NCBI GenBank assembly: GCA_041676625.1
Contig: JBAYRN010000014.1
Location: 1 to 64,000 of the forward strand
From: JAEXNA01 sp041676625
GTDB lineage: Bacteria; Vulcanimicrobiota; Xenobia; Xenobiales; JADMJV01
DNA: 64,000 nucleotides
Reading direction: 5' to 3'
The position numbers and the translations under genes were made by a program. Shown here piece by piece: positions 8,821 to 16,483 of the stretch; within the stretch, counting starts at the first letter, position 1; every line of letters starts with the position of its first letter. The notes beneath the pieces are model-generated. The model searched no databases. It was not told the DNA's origin and saw only the letters and a program-made list of their open reading frames with translations.

Positions 8821-8893
8821 GTCAACCGTCAGTCATTCGAGAGAAAGAATCGAAAAAATCATTCAGCAGTTGAAAGCTTTAGGAGAGAGCTAG
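8762..8893 (+). CDS. candidate small helical protein overlapping the esterase 5' end
   Basis: A 43-residue frame, ATG to TAG. It reads as one or two amphipathic charged helices (KEVLQAAEELASVRDEL, then SRERIEKIIQQLKALGES) and has a natural-looking protein composition. It overlaps the first 59 bases of the esterase gene antisense and ends 60 bases before the lipoprotein gene on the same strand. No good ribosome site is visible and I recognise no family. It may be a small protein, or a coincidence of the opposite strand. If real, the esterase would more likely start further downstream. Confidence 0.3.
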   Translation: MKEVLQAAEELASVRDELRTSTVSHSRERIEKIIQQLKALGES

Positions 8894-8953
8894 ATCACAG
8901 AACAGTTCGCATATGGTATCGGGCGAGGCCGTCGGAGTGGCGGTCTGTTCAGG

Positions 8954-9298
8954 TTGCTCGGCGTGCTGCTGCTGGCTCTGATCCTGGCCGGCTGCACTCT
9001 GAGCCACCCGCTGGTCGGCCGCTGGAAGACTCAGAGCAGCGACGGCCAGGAATCGGTGCTCTGGTTTAAGTCCGACGGCACCTTCGAAGCCATCGCCAAG
9101 GGGGAGAATCTTCCCGGCAAATGGATCTTCCACGAGGAGAACGAGCCGACCCAGTTGGAATTGGTCTTCGAAGAGGCCCGCACGGTCAGGACCATCGCCA
9201 AACTGACCGGAGATGAACTCCAGATCGAACCCCGAGAGGAAGGTACGGAAATGCCCACCTCTTTCACCGCTCAAGTCCAGAAGTATCAGCGCCAATGA
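8954..9298 (+). CDS. small lipoprotein
   Basis: A protein of about 114 residues with a short hydrophobic signal and lipobox LILAGC (cysteine near residue 13). The compact beta-rich domain LVGRWKTQSSDGQESVLWFK is typical of lipocalin-like 'GRW' lipoproteins that report on an envelope ligand. The TTG start at 8954 leaves no positive charge before the hydrophobic core, so the true start may lie a few codons upstream, where an arginine codon occurs. The stop overlaps the next gene's start as ATGA (9295-9298), so the two are translationally coupled. Confidence 0.65.
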   Translation: MLGVLLLALILAGCTLSHPLVGRWKTQSSDGQESVLWFKSDGTFEAIAKGENLPGKWIFHEENEPTQLELVFEEARTVRTIAKLTGDELQIEPREEGTEMPTSFTAQVQKYQRQ

Positions 9299-10200
9299 GG
9301 AAGCTCTTTTTGGGGGGCCTGCTGGCCCTTTGTCTCCTTTTCCCGGCCCTGGCCCTTCCTGATTGGTCAAAAGTCCGGCTCGACGTCATTCCCGGCCAGG
9401 GCACAGCGGACTTTACCCTGGGAGGTCCTCTGCCCGAGAGCTGGCCCAAGCAGCTGGGCGATCCTGACCAGATTTTCTGGTTTCATACCACCGGCGAGGG
9501 GTTTCGCCGAATCATCTGGGGAACCATGAAAAAGGGCCAACTGGCCAAGGGCATCACTCTTCTGGCCAATGGACAGGAAGACTCTACCTCCATCACCGAT
9601 ATCGAAATCAAGGCTATCCGGGCCGGGGTAACGGGCGAAAACCTATTTCTGGGGTTGCCCGAAGAGAGCGTCTCCAAACGCTCGGAACTGGTGCAAAAGG
9701 ATGGCAAGAAGAGTTACCTTCTCCCCGGGCTCTCCATCGAGGTTGCCGACGGCAAGTTGCTCGCACTGAGGGTTCATTCTCCGGCCTCCACCAGATGGCG
9801 GTTTCAGAAGTGGCGGGTCCGGCCGGGTGAAGCCGCCGGCCCTGTGAGACTAGGAGAGCGGGTCGAGGAACAACTCCTGATAAACTCCATCGGGGAGCCC
9901 CACGACAAATCCCGAGAGCACATGGTGTGGAGGGCCGACGACTCCAATCAGACCCTTCAAATCATTATGGACCCACGGACCGGCGCCGTCACTCGGATTC
10001 AGGGCAAGGGCCTGCCCTGGAGAACGTTCAACGGAGCCACCCTGGGAGATAGCTCGACGGTTTTTGCCGGCAAACACCCGGAAGCCAAATCGGGAGTTGG
10101 CCGGGGTTTAGACGAAACGGTTTATAAACTACCCGGACTCAGAGCAACCTTCAATAAAGACAAGCTGATCGGCTTCGATGTTTATCCCGTACCTAAATGA
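9295..10200 (+). CDS. exported hypothetical protein, coupled to the lipoprotein
   Basis: A 301-residue protein with a clear signal peptide (RKLFLGGLLALCLLFPALA). The mature part is not a family I know. It seems to hold two related halves, each with a 'VR/LDVIPGQGTADFTLGG'-like opening and a later 'GLPEE/GKGLPW' segment (for example RPGEAAGPVRLGERVEEQLL against IPGQGTADFTLGGPL), which suggests an internal duplication. It has no catalytic motif. It is coupled to the lipoprotein by a 4-base overlap, so the pair probably acts together at the envelope. Its 3' end overlaps the convergent next gene by 19 bases. Confidence 0.65.
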   Translation: MRKLFLGGLLALCLLFPALALPDWSKVRLDVIPGQGTADFTLGGPLPESWPKQLGDPDQIFWFHTTGEGFRRIIWGTMKKGQLAKGITLLANGQEDSTSITDIEIKAIRAGVTGENLFLGLPEESVSKRSELVQKDGKKSYLLPGLSIEVADGKLLALRVHSPASTRWRFQKWRVRPGEAAGPVRLGERVEEQLLINSIGEPHDKSREHMVWRADDSNQTLQIIMDPRTGAVTRIQGKGLPWRTFNGATLGDSSTVFAGKHPEAKSGVGRGLDETVYKLPGLRATFNKDKLIGFDVYPVPK

Positions 10201-11402
10201 TTCTGGAGATAATCGGGCGCGGGCATCAGGTGCAAGTTTTCTAAGATCTGGCTGCGAAGCTTTTCACCGGCTAGCTTAATCTCTTCTAGCAAGGCGGCCA
10301 GTGCGTTATCCTCAAGGACCTGGAGCGTGGTCAGGTCTTTTCGAAGGTGGCGGGCATCCACCAGGGCCACCAGGCCCGGTACCCCGGTAGGCACGGTCTT
10401 TCTCCCCAGCATGACTCCGTCTTCCCAGAACACCACTTTGGTCATCTCCGACATCTCCATACGAATCGCATAGGCCCGAGATAGACCATTTTTTTCACCG
10501 GCCGTTCGGATCTCCGGAACGATCCGATTGGTCAGAGTGGCGTAGCTGTCTCCCTCTAAGACAAACCCCCCGGGCTCTTCACTGGGGACCACGAACTCGG
10601 CCAAGTGGTGCTGGGCGTGGGCGCTCCCTGCGATCAGATTCCGCTGATACATCGCTTGCAGGACCGGTGGACGGGATTTCCCAGGATCCCGATCTCGACG
10701 GATATCGTAGCCAATGAACCGAGGGCGTCCGAAACTGCAGTCATTGGTATTTCTGGTGCCGGCCGTGATCTGGCAGCGAGAATAGTTGCAGTAAGCGTCG
10801 ATCACTTTGTACTCGCGATCCAGAGCTTCCTTTCTTCGAAAAAGGAGATCAAAGATATCGGTATTGAGAAGAAACCAGCTACTTCCCAGCTTCTCCGAAA
10901 GACTTCGGACCAGCTTTAACTCAAACGAGTCACCGGAACCCCCGACGTACTCTCGAAGCCCATCTCTCCACCCTCCTGCCTTCAGCAGGTAACTCCGCTT
11001 TTCGGAGTTGCGCACGATAGCCAGACTGATCTGGCTGGGCTGCACAGCCAGCGTTCCTTGAAGTCCTGCGGCCAGATGGCGCAAGGAAAGGGTGCTGTCG
11101 GCAGCATCGGCCAGCAGTTGGGCCAGCAGGTCTTCCATAGAGGCAAAGCCGAGGGGCGCGGCGTCGGCCAGGATATCCACCTTGTTGATACCGGCGTCGA
11201 CCCTGACGTTTCTGGCCCCTGATAAGTGGAGACACTGGAACACTTTCAGGATCCAGTGATAAGGGGTGGGCAACTGAAACTTCGCCAACCTCTCCAAAGC
11301 TTTCTTGGGATCTAGCGTAAAGCTGCCCGAACTATCTTGTTCTCCCTCGGCTCGGTAACGACCCAGCAGGTCGTCTACGCCAAGGATCGGTTGCTCACCC
11401 AC
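10182..11402 (-). CDS. hypothetical protein, possibly a degenerate GHKL/HSP90-like protein
   Basis: A 406-residue cytoplasmic protein that I do not recognise. After about 45 residues it has LPTPYHWILKVFQCLHLSGA followed by RNVRV. This is reminiscent of the helix-then-strand opening of HSP90-type ATP-binding domains (helix, 'SGA', beta strand), but no N-box asparagine or DxGxG glycines are evident. A cysteine-containing stretch (YCNYSRCQITAGTRNTNDCS) lies near residue 205, with a conserved-looking GRPRFIGYDIRRDRD after it. The start is GTG at 11402. It overlaps the upstream-facing gene's tail by 19 bases. The call rests on translation quality and length only. Confidence 0.5.
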   Translation of the reverse strand: MGEQPILGVDDLLGRYRAEGEQDSSGSFTLDPKKALERLAKFQLPTPYHWILKVFQCLHLSGARNVRVDAGINKVDILADAAPLGFASMEDLLAQLLADAADSTLSLRHLAAGLQGTLAVQPSQISLAIVRNSEKRSYLLKAGGWRDGLREYVGGSGDSFELKLVRSLSEKLGSSWFLLNTDIFDLLFRRKEALDREYKVIDAYCNYSRCQITAGTRNTNDCSFGRPRFIGYDIRRDRDPGKSRPPVLQAMYQRNLIAGSAHAQHHLAEFVVPSEEPGGFVLEGDSYATLTNRIVPEIRTAGEKNGLSRAYAIRMEMSEMTKVVFWEDGVMLGRKTVPTGVPGLVALVDARHLRKDLTTLQVLEDNALAALLEEIKLAGEKLRSQILENLHLMPAPDYLQNHLGTG

Positions 11403-11482
11403 CTTCGCCCGCTTCCCGCTGCCTTCTAAAGAACCTTTTGGGAAGGTTGGATTCGGCGCAAAGACGAAACTCCGGGCGTAAT

Positions 11483-12802
11483 ATGTATAGCCAGCAGAGA
11501 AGCCGGGGGAATAGCTTGATAAACGACCCCGAGGGCGATAGCCACTCCACCGTTTCCGGCGTGCACCGGGCGGAAGACCGCAAGTGGATTCAGAGCGGCT
11601 GGGATCTCTTGCTAGAGTCTGCCGATGGGCGCTTATCCAGCCGAATCCCGGTCTGTCATGCCCACGTTACCATCGGCACCAAAGTCGGGCCGAAGCAGAA
11701 CGATATCTATCTCAATGAACCGGCTATGGCCAATCGACAAGCGATCCTTAAACTGATCGAAGACAAGCTCTTTTTTAACAGTCTGAACCCTGCCTTCGAA
11801 GTCACCATCAACGGGACTCCCTCTTCGTTTGCCCAACTGGAGCCGAACGATGTCCTGAAATTCGGCGACTTCACCATCACGGTCCTGGACCTTCCCACTT
11901 CGATCGCGTTTCTAGAGTCTTACACCGATCCCCACCGCAAGCAGCAGTGGACCCTGAGCCAGGGTCGCAACCCCATCGGTCGGCCGGGGGCTCGCAAGAA
12001 CACAGTGGAACTTGAGGATCAAACGGTCTCTCGGACTCACGCCACCATCCTCCACGCAGAGGGCCACTACATCATCCAACCGGACGGCAAATGGCCGGTC
12101 TGGGTCAATGGCGATATCGTCAACGCCATGTGCATCCTGGGTGACGAAGACATCGTGCAGATGGGCAACCAACTCCTGCGCTTTCGCTGCTACAAAGCCA
12201 AGAGTAAACCGCGTGCCCTCTTACCCAAAGAGGCAACCATCCTTTTTTCCGATATCTGGAACTACACCGCGTTGGCCGAAAGCCGGCCTCTGGAAGAGAC
12301 CATCGGCCAACTCAATGATGTCTACAAAAAGCTGGGGCGGGTCATCATCAACAACCGGGGGACCTTGATGACCTACCTGGGAGACGCCATGATGGCGGTT
12401 TTCGGTGCCGACTTGGAAATGAGTGACGTAGCCGAGAATCACGCAGAATTGGCGGTCCGGGCTTCACTCGGCATGCTGGATGCTCTGGAAGAGCTTAACG
12501 AACACTGGGAAATGGTCGGTGCGCCCCAATTGCAGATCGGGATCGGGGTGGCCACTGGAGAAGTCATGCTGGGTGACGTGGGGGTGACCGGTCATCGCGA
12601 GTTTGCCGCCATGGGAGACACCACCAACGTGGCCTCCCGGGTGGAAAAGCTAACCCGACAAAACGGAGTGCACCTTCTGGTCAATGGAGAAACCGCCCGC
12701 AAAGTGAGCCATGCGTTTATTCTGAAGGAATTGGGTACAGTAGAGGTCAAGGGACGACGCAAGCCGGTGGACCTGTTTCAGGTGATCGGTGCTAAGAACT
12801 GA
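11483..12802 (+). CDS. FHA-domain class III adenylate/guanylate cyclase
   Basis: A 439-residue signalling enzyme. A first, weak FHA-like beta sandwich spans roughly residues 45-135. A canonical FHA domain follows (about 150-225) with GRPGARKNTVELEDQTVSRTH, which binds phosphothreonine. The C-terminal class III cyclase domain (about 245-435) has the metal aspartates in ATILFSDIWNYTALAE and TYLGDAMMAVFG, and the AAMGDTTNVASRVEKL helix. It should make cAMP (or cGMP) in response to binding a Ser/Thr-phosphorylated partner; a Ser/Thr kinase lies at 46.3 kb. The ATG at 11483 is preferred to the upstream TTG at 11438. The stop shares one base with the next start (TGATG). Confidence 0.85.
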   Translation: MYSQQRSRGNSLINDPEGDSHSTVSGVHRAEDRKWIQSGWDLLLESADGRLSSRIPVCHAHVTIGTKVGPKQNDIYLNEPAMANRQAILKLIEDKLFFNSLNPAFEVTINGTPSSFAQLEPNDVLKFGDFTITVLDLPTSIAFLESYTDPHRKQQWTLSQGRNPIGRPGARKNTVELEDQTVSRTHATILHAEGHYIIQPDGKWPVWVNGDIVNAMCILGDEDIVQMGNQLLRFRCYKAKSKPRALLPKEATILFSDIWNYTALAESRPLEETIGQLNDVYKKLGRVIINNRGTLMTYLGDAMMAVFGADLEMSDVAENHAELAVRASLGMLDALEELNEHWEMVGAPQLQIGIGVATGEVMLGDVGVTGHREFAAMGDTTNVASRVEKLTRQNGVHLLVNGETARKVSHAFILKELGTVEVKGRRKPVDLFQVIGAKN

Positions 12803-13146
12803 TGAATAAGAACGAGACCTTTCACCAAAAGCTAAAGAGAAAATGGGGCATAGAGACGGAGGGGCAGTACTGGCGTATCATGCTGATGTTCAGCCTGGCC
12901 GGTTCTTCTTGCGTGTTCGTACGTAAACCGGTGTTTGCCATGTTGGGCATCACCAGCCAGACGAACCCCTTTCTCTGGTGGCTCGCCTGGCTGATGGTGA
13001 TCTTTCCCAGCTATCAGGTCCTGCTACTTTTTTGGGGCAAGATCTGCGGGGTCTTCCCCTTCGCCTGGTGGTTCGAAAAGAAGATGCTGCGCCGGCTCAA
13101 GCTGTACTCGGGTCCTGCTGACGAGGGCCCGCCCAAGTTAAGTTAA
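12802..13146 (+). CDS. DUF6787 small membrane protein
   Basis: A 114-residue integral membrane protein of the DUF6787 type. A cytoplasmic N-terminus (KLKRKWGIETEGQYWRIMLM) leads into a first membrane helix with FSLAGSSCVFVRKPVF. A second helix (WWLAWLMVIFPSYQVLLLF) follows, and the family ending is FPFAWWFEKKMLRR. Function unknown. It begins on the last base of the cyclase stop codon (TGATG), so it is translationally coupled to the cyclase and may be a membrane partner. Its last 50 bases overlap the convergent lon gene, a long tail-to-tail overlap. Confidence 0.7.
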   Translation: MNKNETFHQKLKRKWGIETEGQYWRIMLMFSLAGSSCVFVRKPVFAMLGITSQTNPFLWWLAWLMVIFPSYQVLLLFWGKICGVFPFAWWFEKKMLRRLKLYSGPADEGPPKLS

Positions 13147-15511
13147 ACTGGGTCTTCTCTTTCTTCGAAGACCCAAGCCGCTTGGAGACCTCCGGTAGGC
13201 AGGTCTCAAGCACTTGCTCGATCTGCTCCACCAGCACAAATTCCATCTCTTCTCGCACACTAGAATCGAGCTTTTCCAGGTCTTTGCGGTTGAGAGCCGG
13301 CAGGATCACCGTGCGGATCCCGCGGCGCCGAGCCGCCAACACCTTCTCCTTGATCCCGCCCACCGGCAGCACCAACCCGGAGAGCGTGACCTCTCCGGTC
13401 ATGGCCACGTCGTGGCGTATCGGCACCCCGGTGTAAACCGAGGCCAGCGCGGTGACCATGGTGACCCCCGCCGAGGGGCCGTCCTTGGGGATGGCCCCGG
13501 CCGGTACGTGCACGTGGAGACCACCTTTTTCTAGAATCTCCGGGCTGATTCCAAACTCCTCGGCCCGGCTCAGGATGATAGACTGCGCCGCCTTGACCGA
13601 TTCGCTCATCACCTCTCCCAGTTGTCCGGTCACGGTGAGGCCCTTTCCACTCGGGATGCGCACGACTTCCACGTACAGCACGTCGCCGCCCGCAGGGGTC
13701 CAGGCCAGACCCGTGGCTACTCCCACGGCATCCTGATCCCGGGCTTCTTCCCAGGTGAGCCGGTCTGGTCCGAGCAGGTCGTGGACTTTCTCCACCCCTA
13801 TTTCGGCAATGGTCTCCTCGGACTCCAGACGTCGCAGGGCAAGCTTTCGCGCTAGTTTCCCGATGGCTCGCTCCAGGGCACGCACACCGGCTTCCCGGGT
13901 GTAGCTGCGGATCAGTTCCTGGAGCGCCTCGTCGGTCACTTCGATCTCTTGGGCCTCCAGACCGGACTGCTCCAACTGTCGGGGCAGTAGGTAGCGGCGC
14001 GCGATGTTGAACTTCTCCTCTTCGGAATAGCCCGACAGGCGCACTATTTCCATTCGGTCCAGCAACGGCGAGGGGATCGTGTCGGTGGTATTGGCAGTCA
14101 TGATGAAGGTGGTCTTGCTCAGATCGAACGGCAGGTCCAGATAGTTGTCTCGGAACTTGTCGTTCTGGGCCGGGTCGACCACTTCCAGGAGGGCTGCCGC
14201 CGGGTCGCCCCGGAAACCTCGGCCCAGCTTATCTACTTCATCTAGCATGAGCACGGGGTTGCGCGTACCAGCCCGCCGCAGTGCGGTCAACAGTCGTCCG
14301 GGCATGGCTCCCACGTAGGTGCGGCGGTGCCCTCGCAGTTCAGCCTCGTCGCTCAGGCCCCCTAGGGCCACGCGCTCGAATTTGCGTCCCATGGCCCGGG
14401 CGATGGACTGGCCCAGACTGGTCTTACCGACCCCCGGAGGACCCACGAACAACAGGATCGGTGCTCGGGCATCCGGGTTTAATCGCATCACCGCGAGATG
14501 CTCCAGGATACGCTCTTTGATCTCCTCGAGACCGTGGTGGTCCTCATTGAGGATCCCTCGAGCCGACTTGAGATCAAACTCATCTTCGGAGAGATTCTTC
14601 CAGGGAAGGTCCAGAGCCAACTCGATGTAGCTGCGGGTGATCTGGTAATCGGGAGAAGCCGAGTTCGAGCGCTCCAGGCGGTCGATCTCTTTCTTCAACT
14701 CCCGGTGGAGTTCGGTGGGTAGTTCAAGCTCGGTCAGGCGCTTGCGAAAGAGTTCCACCTCTTCAGCCTCCGAGGCATCGTCTCCGAGCTCCTCTCGAAT
14801 CGAGTGCATCTGCCGGCGCAGGATCGCTTCTCGCTGTTCCTGGTCCAATTTCTCTCGGGTGTTGGAACTGATCTGCTTTCGCACCTGAAAGACTTCCAGC
14901 TCATACTTTAGCAGTTCCAGAGAGAGCTGGAGGACCTCCCGGCGGGACCCGGCCTCCAAAATCCGCTGCTGGTTCTCGATGGAGAGTCCCACCACGGTGG
15001 CCGCGAAGTAGGCTAATTGAATAGCTTCCTTGATGTGATCGGTCAGGGGCATCAGGCTCTGGCCCTGCCGGCCTGCCAGATCCAGGAAAGACTTGGCGGT
15101 TTCGATCAGCTCACGGTGCAGGGCGTCGACCTCAGGCCCTTCGTCGGTGAGTGGTGGCAGAACCTCCACCTCGGCTTCCATGTAGGCTTTGTCTTGATCG
15201 CTTTTCCGCTTATCGAAATCCAACAAGCGGGCCCGGCTGATCCCGGTGAGTAAGACTTCCATGCCCCGGCCGTGCTGGTAGATCTTCTGAATCTTGACCA
15301 GCGTACCGATGGGGTAGAGTTCATCTCGGGTGGGCTCCTCGGAGACGGGGTCCTTTTGAGTCACCACAAATAGGGTGCCCTCCCCTTCTTCGGTAGCCAG
15401 CCGCAGAGCTTCTTGGGAAGAAGGGCGTCCCACCGTGATGGGCATCATGGCGTAGGGAAACAGCACGGCGTTTCGCAGGGTGACCATGGGATAGGTTGCT
15501 TTCATATACAT
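13097..15511 (-). CDS. lon: ATP-dependent protease LonA
   Basis: A protein of about 804 residues with full LonA architecture. It has an N-terminal substrate-binding domain (starting YPMVTLRNAVLFPYAMMPI), a long coiled-coil region, an AAA+ module with Walker A GPPGVGKTS and the sensor regions, and a C-terminal protease domain. The catalytic serine is in KDGPSAGVTM and the lysine in GGIKEKVLAARR. It degrades misfolded and regulatory proteins in the cytoplasm as a hexamer. The ATG at 15511, preceded by AAGAAAGTGAG, is chosen over an upstream TTG at 15565. The C-terminus extends beyond the usual end (KEKTQFNLTWAGPRQQD), producing the 50-base overlap with the DUF6787 gene. Confidence 0.95.
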   Translation of the reverse strand: MYMKATYPMVTLRNAVLFPYAMMPITVGRPSSQEALRLATEEGEGTLFVVTQKDPVSEEPTRDELYPIGTLVKIQKIYQHGRGMEVLLTGISRARLLDFDKRKSDQDKAYMEAEVEVLPPLTDEGPEVDALHRELIETAKSFLDLAGRQGQSLMPLTDHIKEAIQLAYFAATVVGLSIENQQRILEAGSRREVLQLSLELLKYELEVFQVRKQISSNTREKLDQEQREAILRRQMHSIREELGDDASEAEEVELFRKRLTELELPTELHRELKKEIDRLERSNSASPDYQITRSYIELALDLPWKNLSEDEFDLKSARGILNEDHHGLEEIKERILEHLAVMRLNPDARAPILLFVGPPGVGKTSLGQSIARAMGRKFERVALGGLSDEAELRGHRRTYVGAMPGRLLTALRRAGTRNPVLMLDEVDKLGRGFRGDPAAALLEVVDPAQNDKFRDNYLDLPFDLSKTTFIMTANTTDTIPSPLLDRMEIVRLSGYSEEEKFNIARRYLLPRQLEQSGLEAQEIEVTDEALQELIRSYTREAGVRALERAIGKLARKLALRRLESEETIAEIGVEKVHDLLGPDRLTWEEARDQDAVGVATGLAWTPAGGDVLYVEVVRIPSGKGLTVTGQLGEVMSESVKAAQSIILSRAEEFGISPEILEKGGLHVHVPAGAIPKDGPSAGVTMVTALASVYTGVPIRHDVAMTGEVTLSGLVLPVGGIKEKVLAARRRGIRTVILPALNRKDLEKLDSSVREEMEFVLVEQIEQVLETCLPEVSKRLGSSKKEKTQFNLTWAGPRQQDPSTA

Positions 15512-15528
15512 TGTTCTCACTTTCTTGG

Positions 15529-15565
15529 TAACTACACCATAGTAAACCGATCGGTCTAAGAACAA
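15529..15565 (-). promoter_or_regulatory. candidate lon promoter with palindromic operator
   Basis: On the minus strand TTGTTC (15565-15560), an 18-base spacer and TATGGT (15541-15536) resemble a sigma-70 promoter placed to start transcription about 18 bases before the lon ATG. The spacer contains a perfect 10-base palindrome ACCGATCGGT (15546-15555), a good place for a repressor of a stress-response gene. No known lon regulator site is recognised. Confidence 0.4.
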
Positions 15566-15714
15566 TGGAGAAGTATTAGAGTCGTGTTAGGGCAGTTTGC
15601 ACACATTTCGTTTAGAAGTTTTTAATAAGGCGGTAATCTTGTTTACATTCTGTTCATAATTCCACCCGTCCGACGGGGTAGATTCGCTTCAATAAGTTAA
15701 CCTTTGGAGAATTC

Positions 15715-16476
15715 ATGATCGAAACGATCTCGTCTGAACACGGACGATTGCTAGAAACCGCGGCCGCTGCGGCCAACTACGTACCCCGCTTTCAACCCCT
15801 CAGCCAGCTCAAGCCTGAACCGACTCTGATCCGGGGCATCGGCTTGTCCACCGATGCCGACGCCTTTCGGGGAGCCAGCCCCGACCTCCAGTCTCTCTTG
15901 GATGCGCTCCTCTCTAATTTCGGGAATGACCACGACCTGGTGGAGAGCGATGCCAAGAATCTGGAGACCAACAGCCGTATCCGGGACAACAACGAGGGCT
16001 CTCGAGAGGCCGTTGAATCGTTGCGCGATACCGCTCATCAGGGAAGCGAGACGGTTCAACTCGAAAACCAGGTCAAAGACCAACGAGATAAGTTTCGGGG
16101 CCAACCCCTGGAGGCGGATTCGGCCCCCCTGGCGAACACCGCCGAGCATCGTCTGGGAGCGGCTGAAGCAGATCTCTCCCAAGCCGAGTCGCTGTGGACG
16201 CGGGCCCAGAGCGCAAGCGAGAGAGTTCCTCACTCCTCCCCTTCCGACCAGGAGAAGCTGCAGAAGAGCGCAGAGCTGTTTCAGCAGAAGGCAGCAGCCG
16301 CTGAGAGTGCAGCCCGTTTGCACATGGTGATGGTGGAGAAAGTGCGTCGAATGGCCGACCAGCAGCGCACCCAAGAACAAGAGCAAAAACGCGAACTTGA
16401 GGCGCTGAAAAGCTTCGAGGGTGACAGCGCTTTCGCCGAGCGGCTTCGAGAGCTGAAGCAACTCCTAAACCAGTGA
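15715..16476 (+). CDS. coiled-coil hypothetical protein
   Basis: A 253-residue protein with no signal peptide or membrane segment. Residues 1-70 are loosely structured with prolines. Residues 90-253 are almost entirely charged helix with heptad patterns (for example RRMADQQRTQEQEQKRELEA) and are probably a coiled coil. It is alanine-, glutamate- and glutamine-rich. TTTGGAGA six bases before the ATG is a good ribosome site. No family is recognised. It converges with the glucosidase gene (7-base gap). A leftward frame of 236 codons covers the same bases and is judged the shadow because the forward frame has the ribosome site. Confidence 0.6.
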   Translation: MIETISSEHGRLLETAAAAANYVPRFQPLSQLKPEPTLIRGIGLSTDADAFRGASPDLQSLLDALLSNFGNDHDLVESDAKNLETNSRIRDNNEGSREAVESLRDTAHQGSETVQLENQVKDQRDKFRGQPLEADSAPLANTAEHRLGAAEADLSQAESLWTRAQSASERVPHSSPSDQEKLQKSAELFQQKAAAAESAARLHMVMVEKVRRMADQQRTQEQEQKRELEALKSFEGDSAFAERLRELKQLLNQ

Positions 16477-16483
16477 TCAACTT

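Noticed and set aside
15664..15676. CCCGT/ACGGG hairpin upstream of the coiled-coil gene
   Set aside because: Short stem, three-base loop and no T tract; not a convincing terminator or riboswitch.
15751..16461. 236-codon leftward frame opposite the coiled-coil gene
   Set aside because: Leu/Gly-rich shadow composition; the rightward frame has a good ribosome site and coiled-coil heptads.
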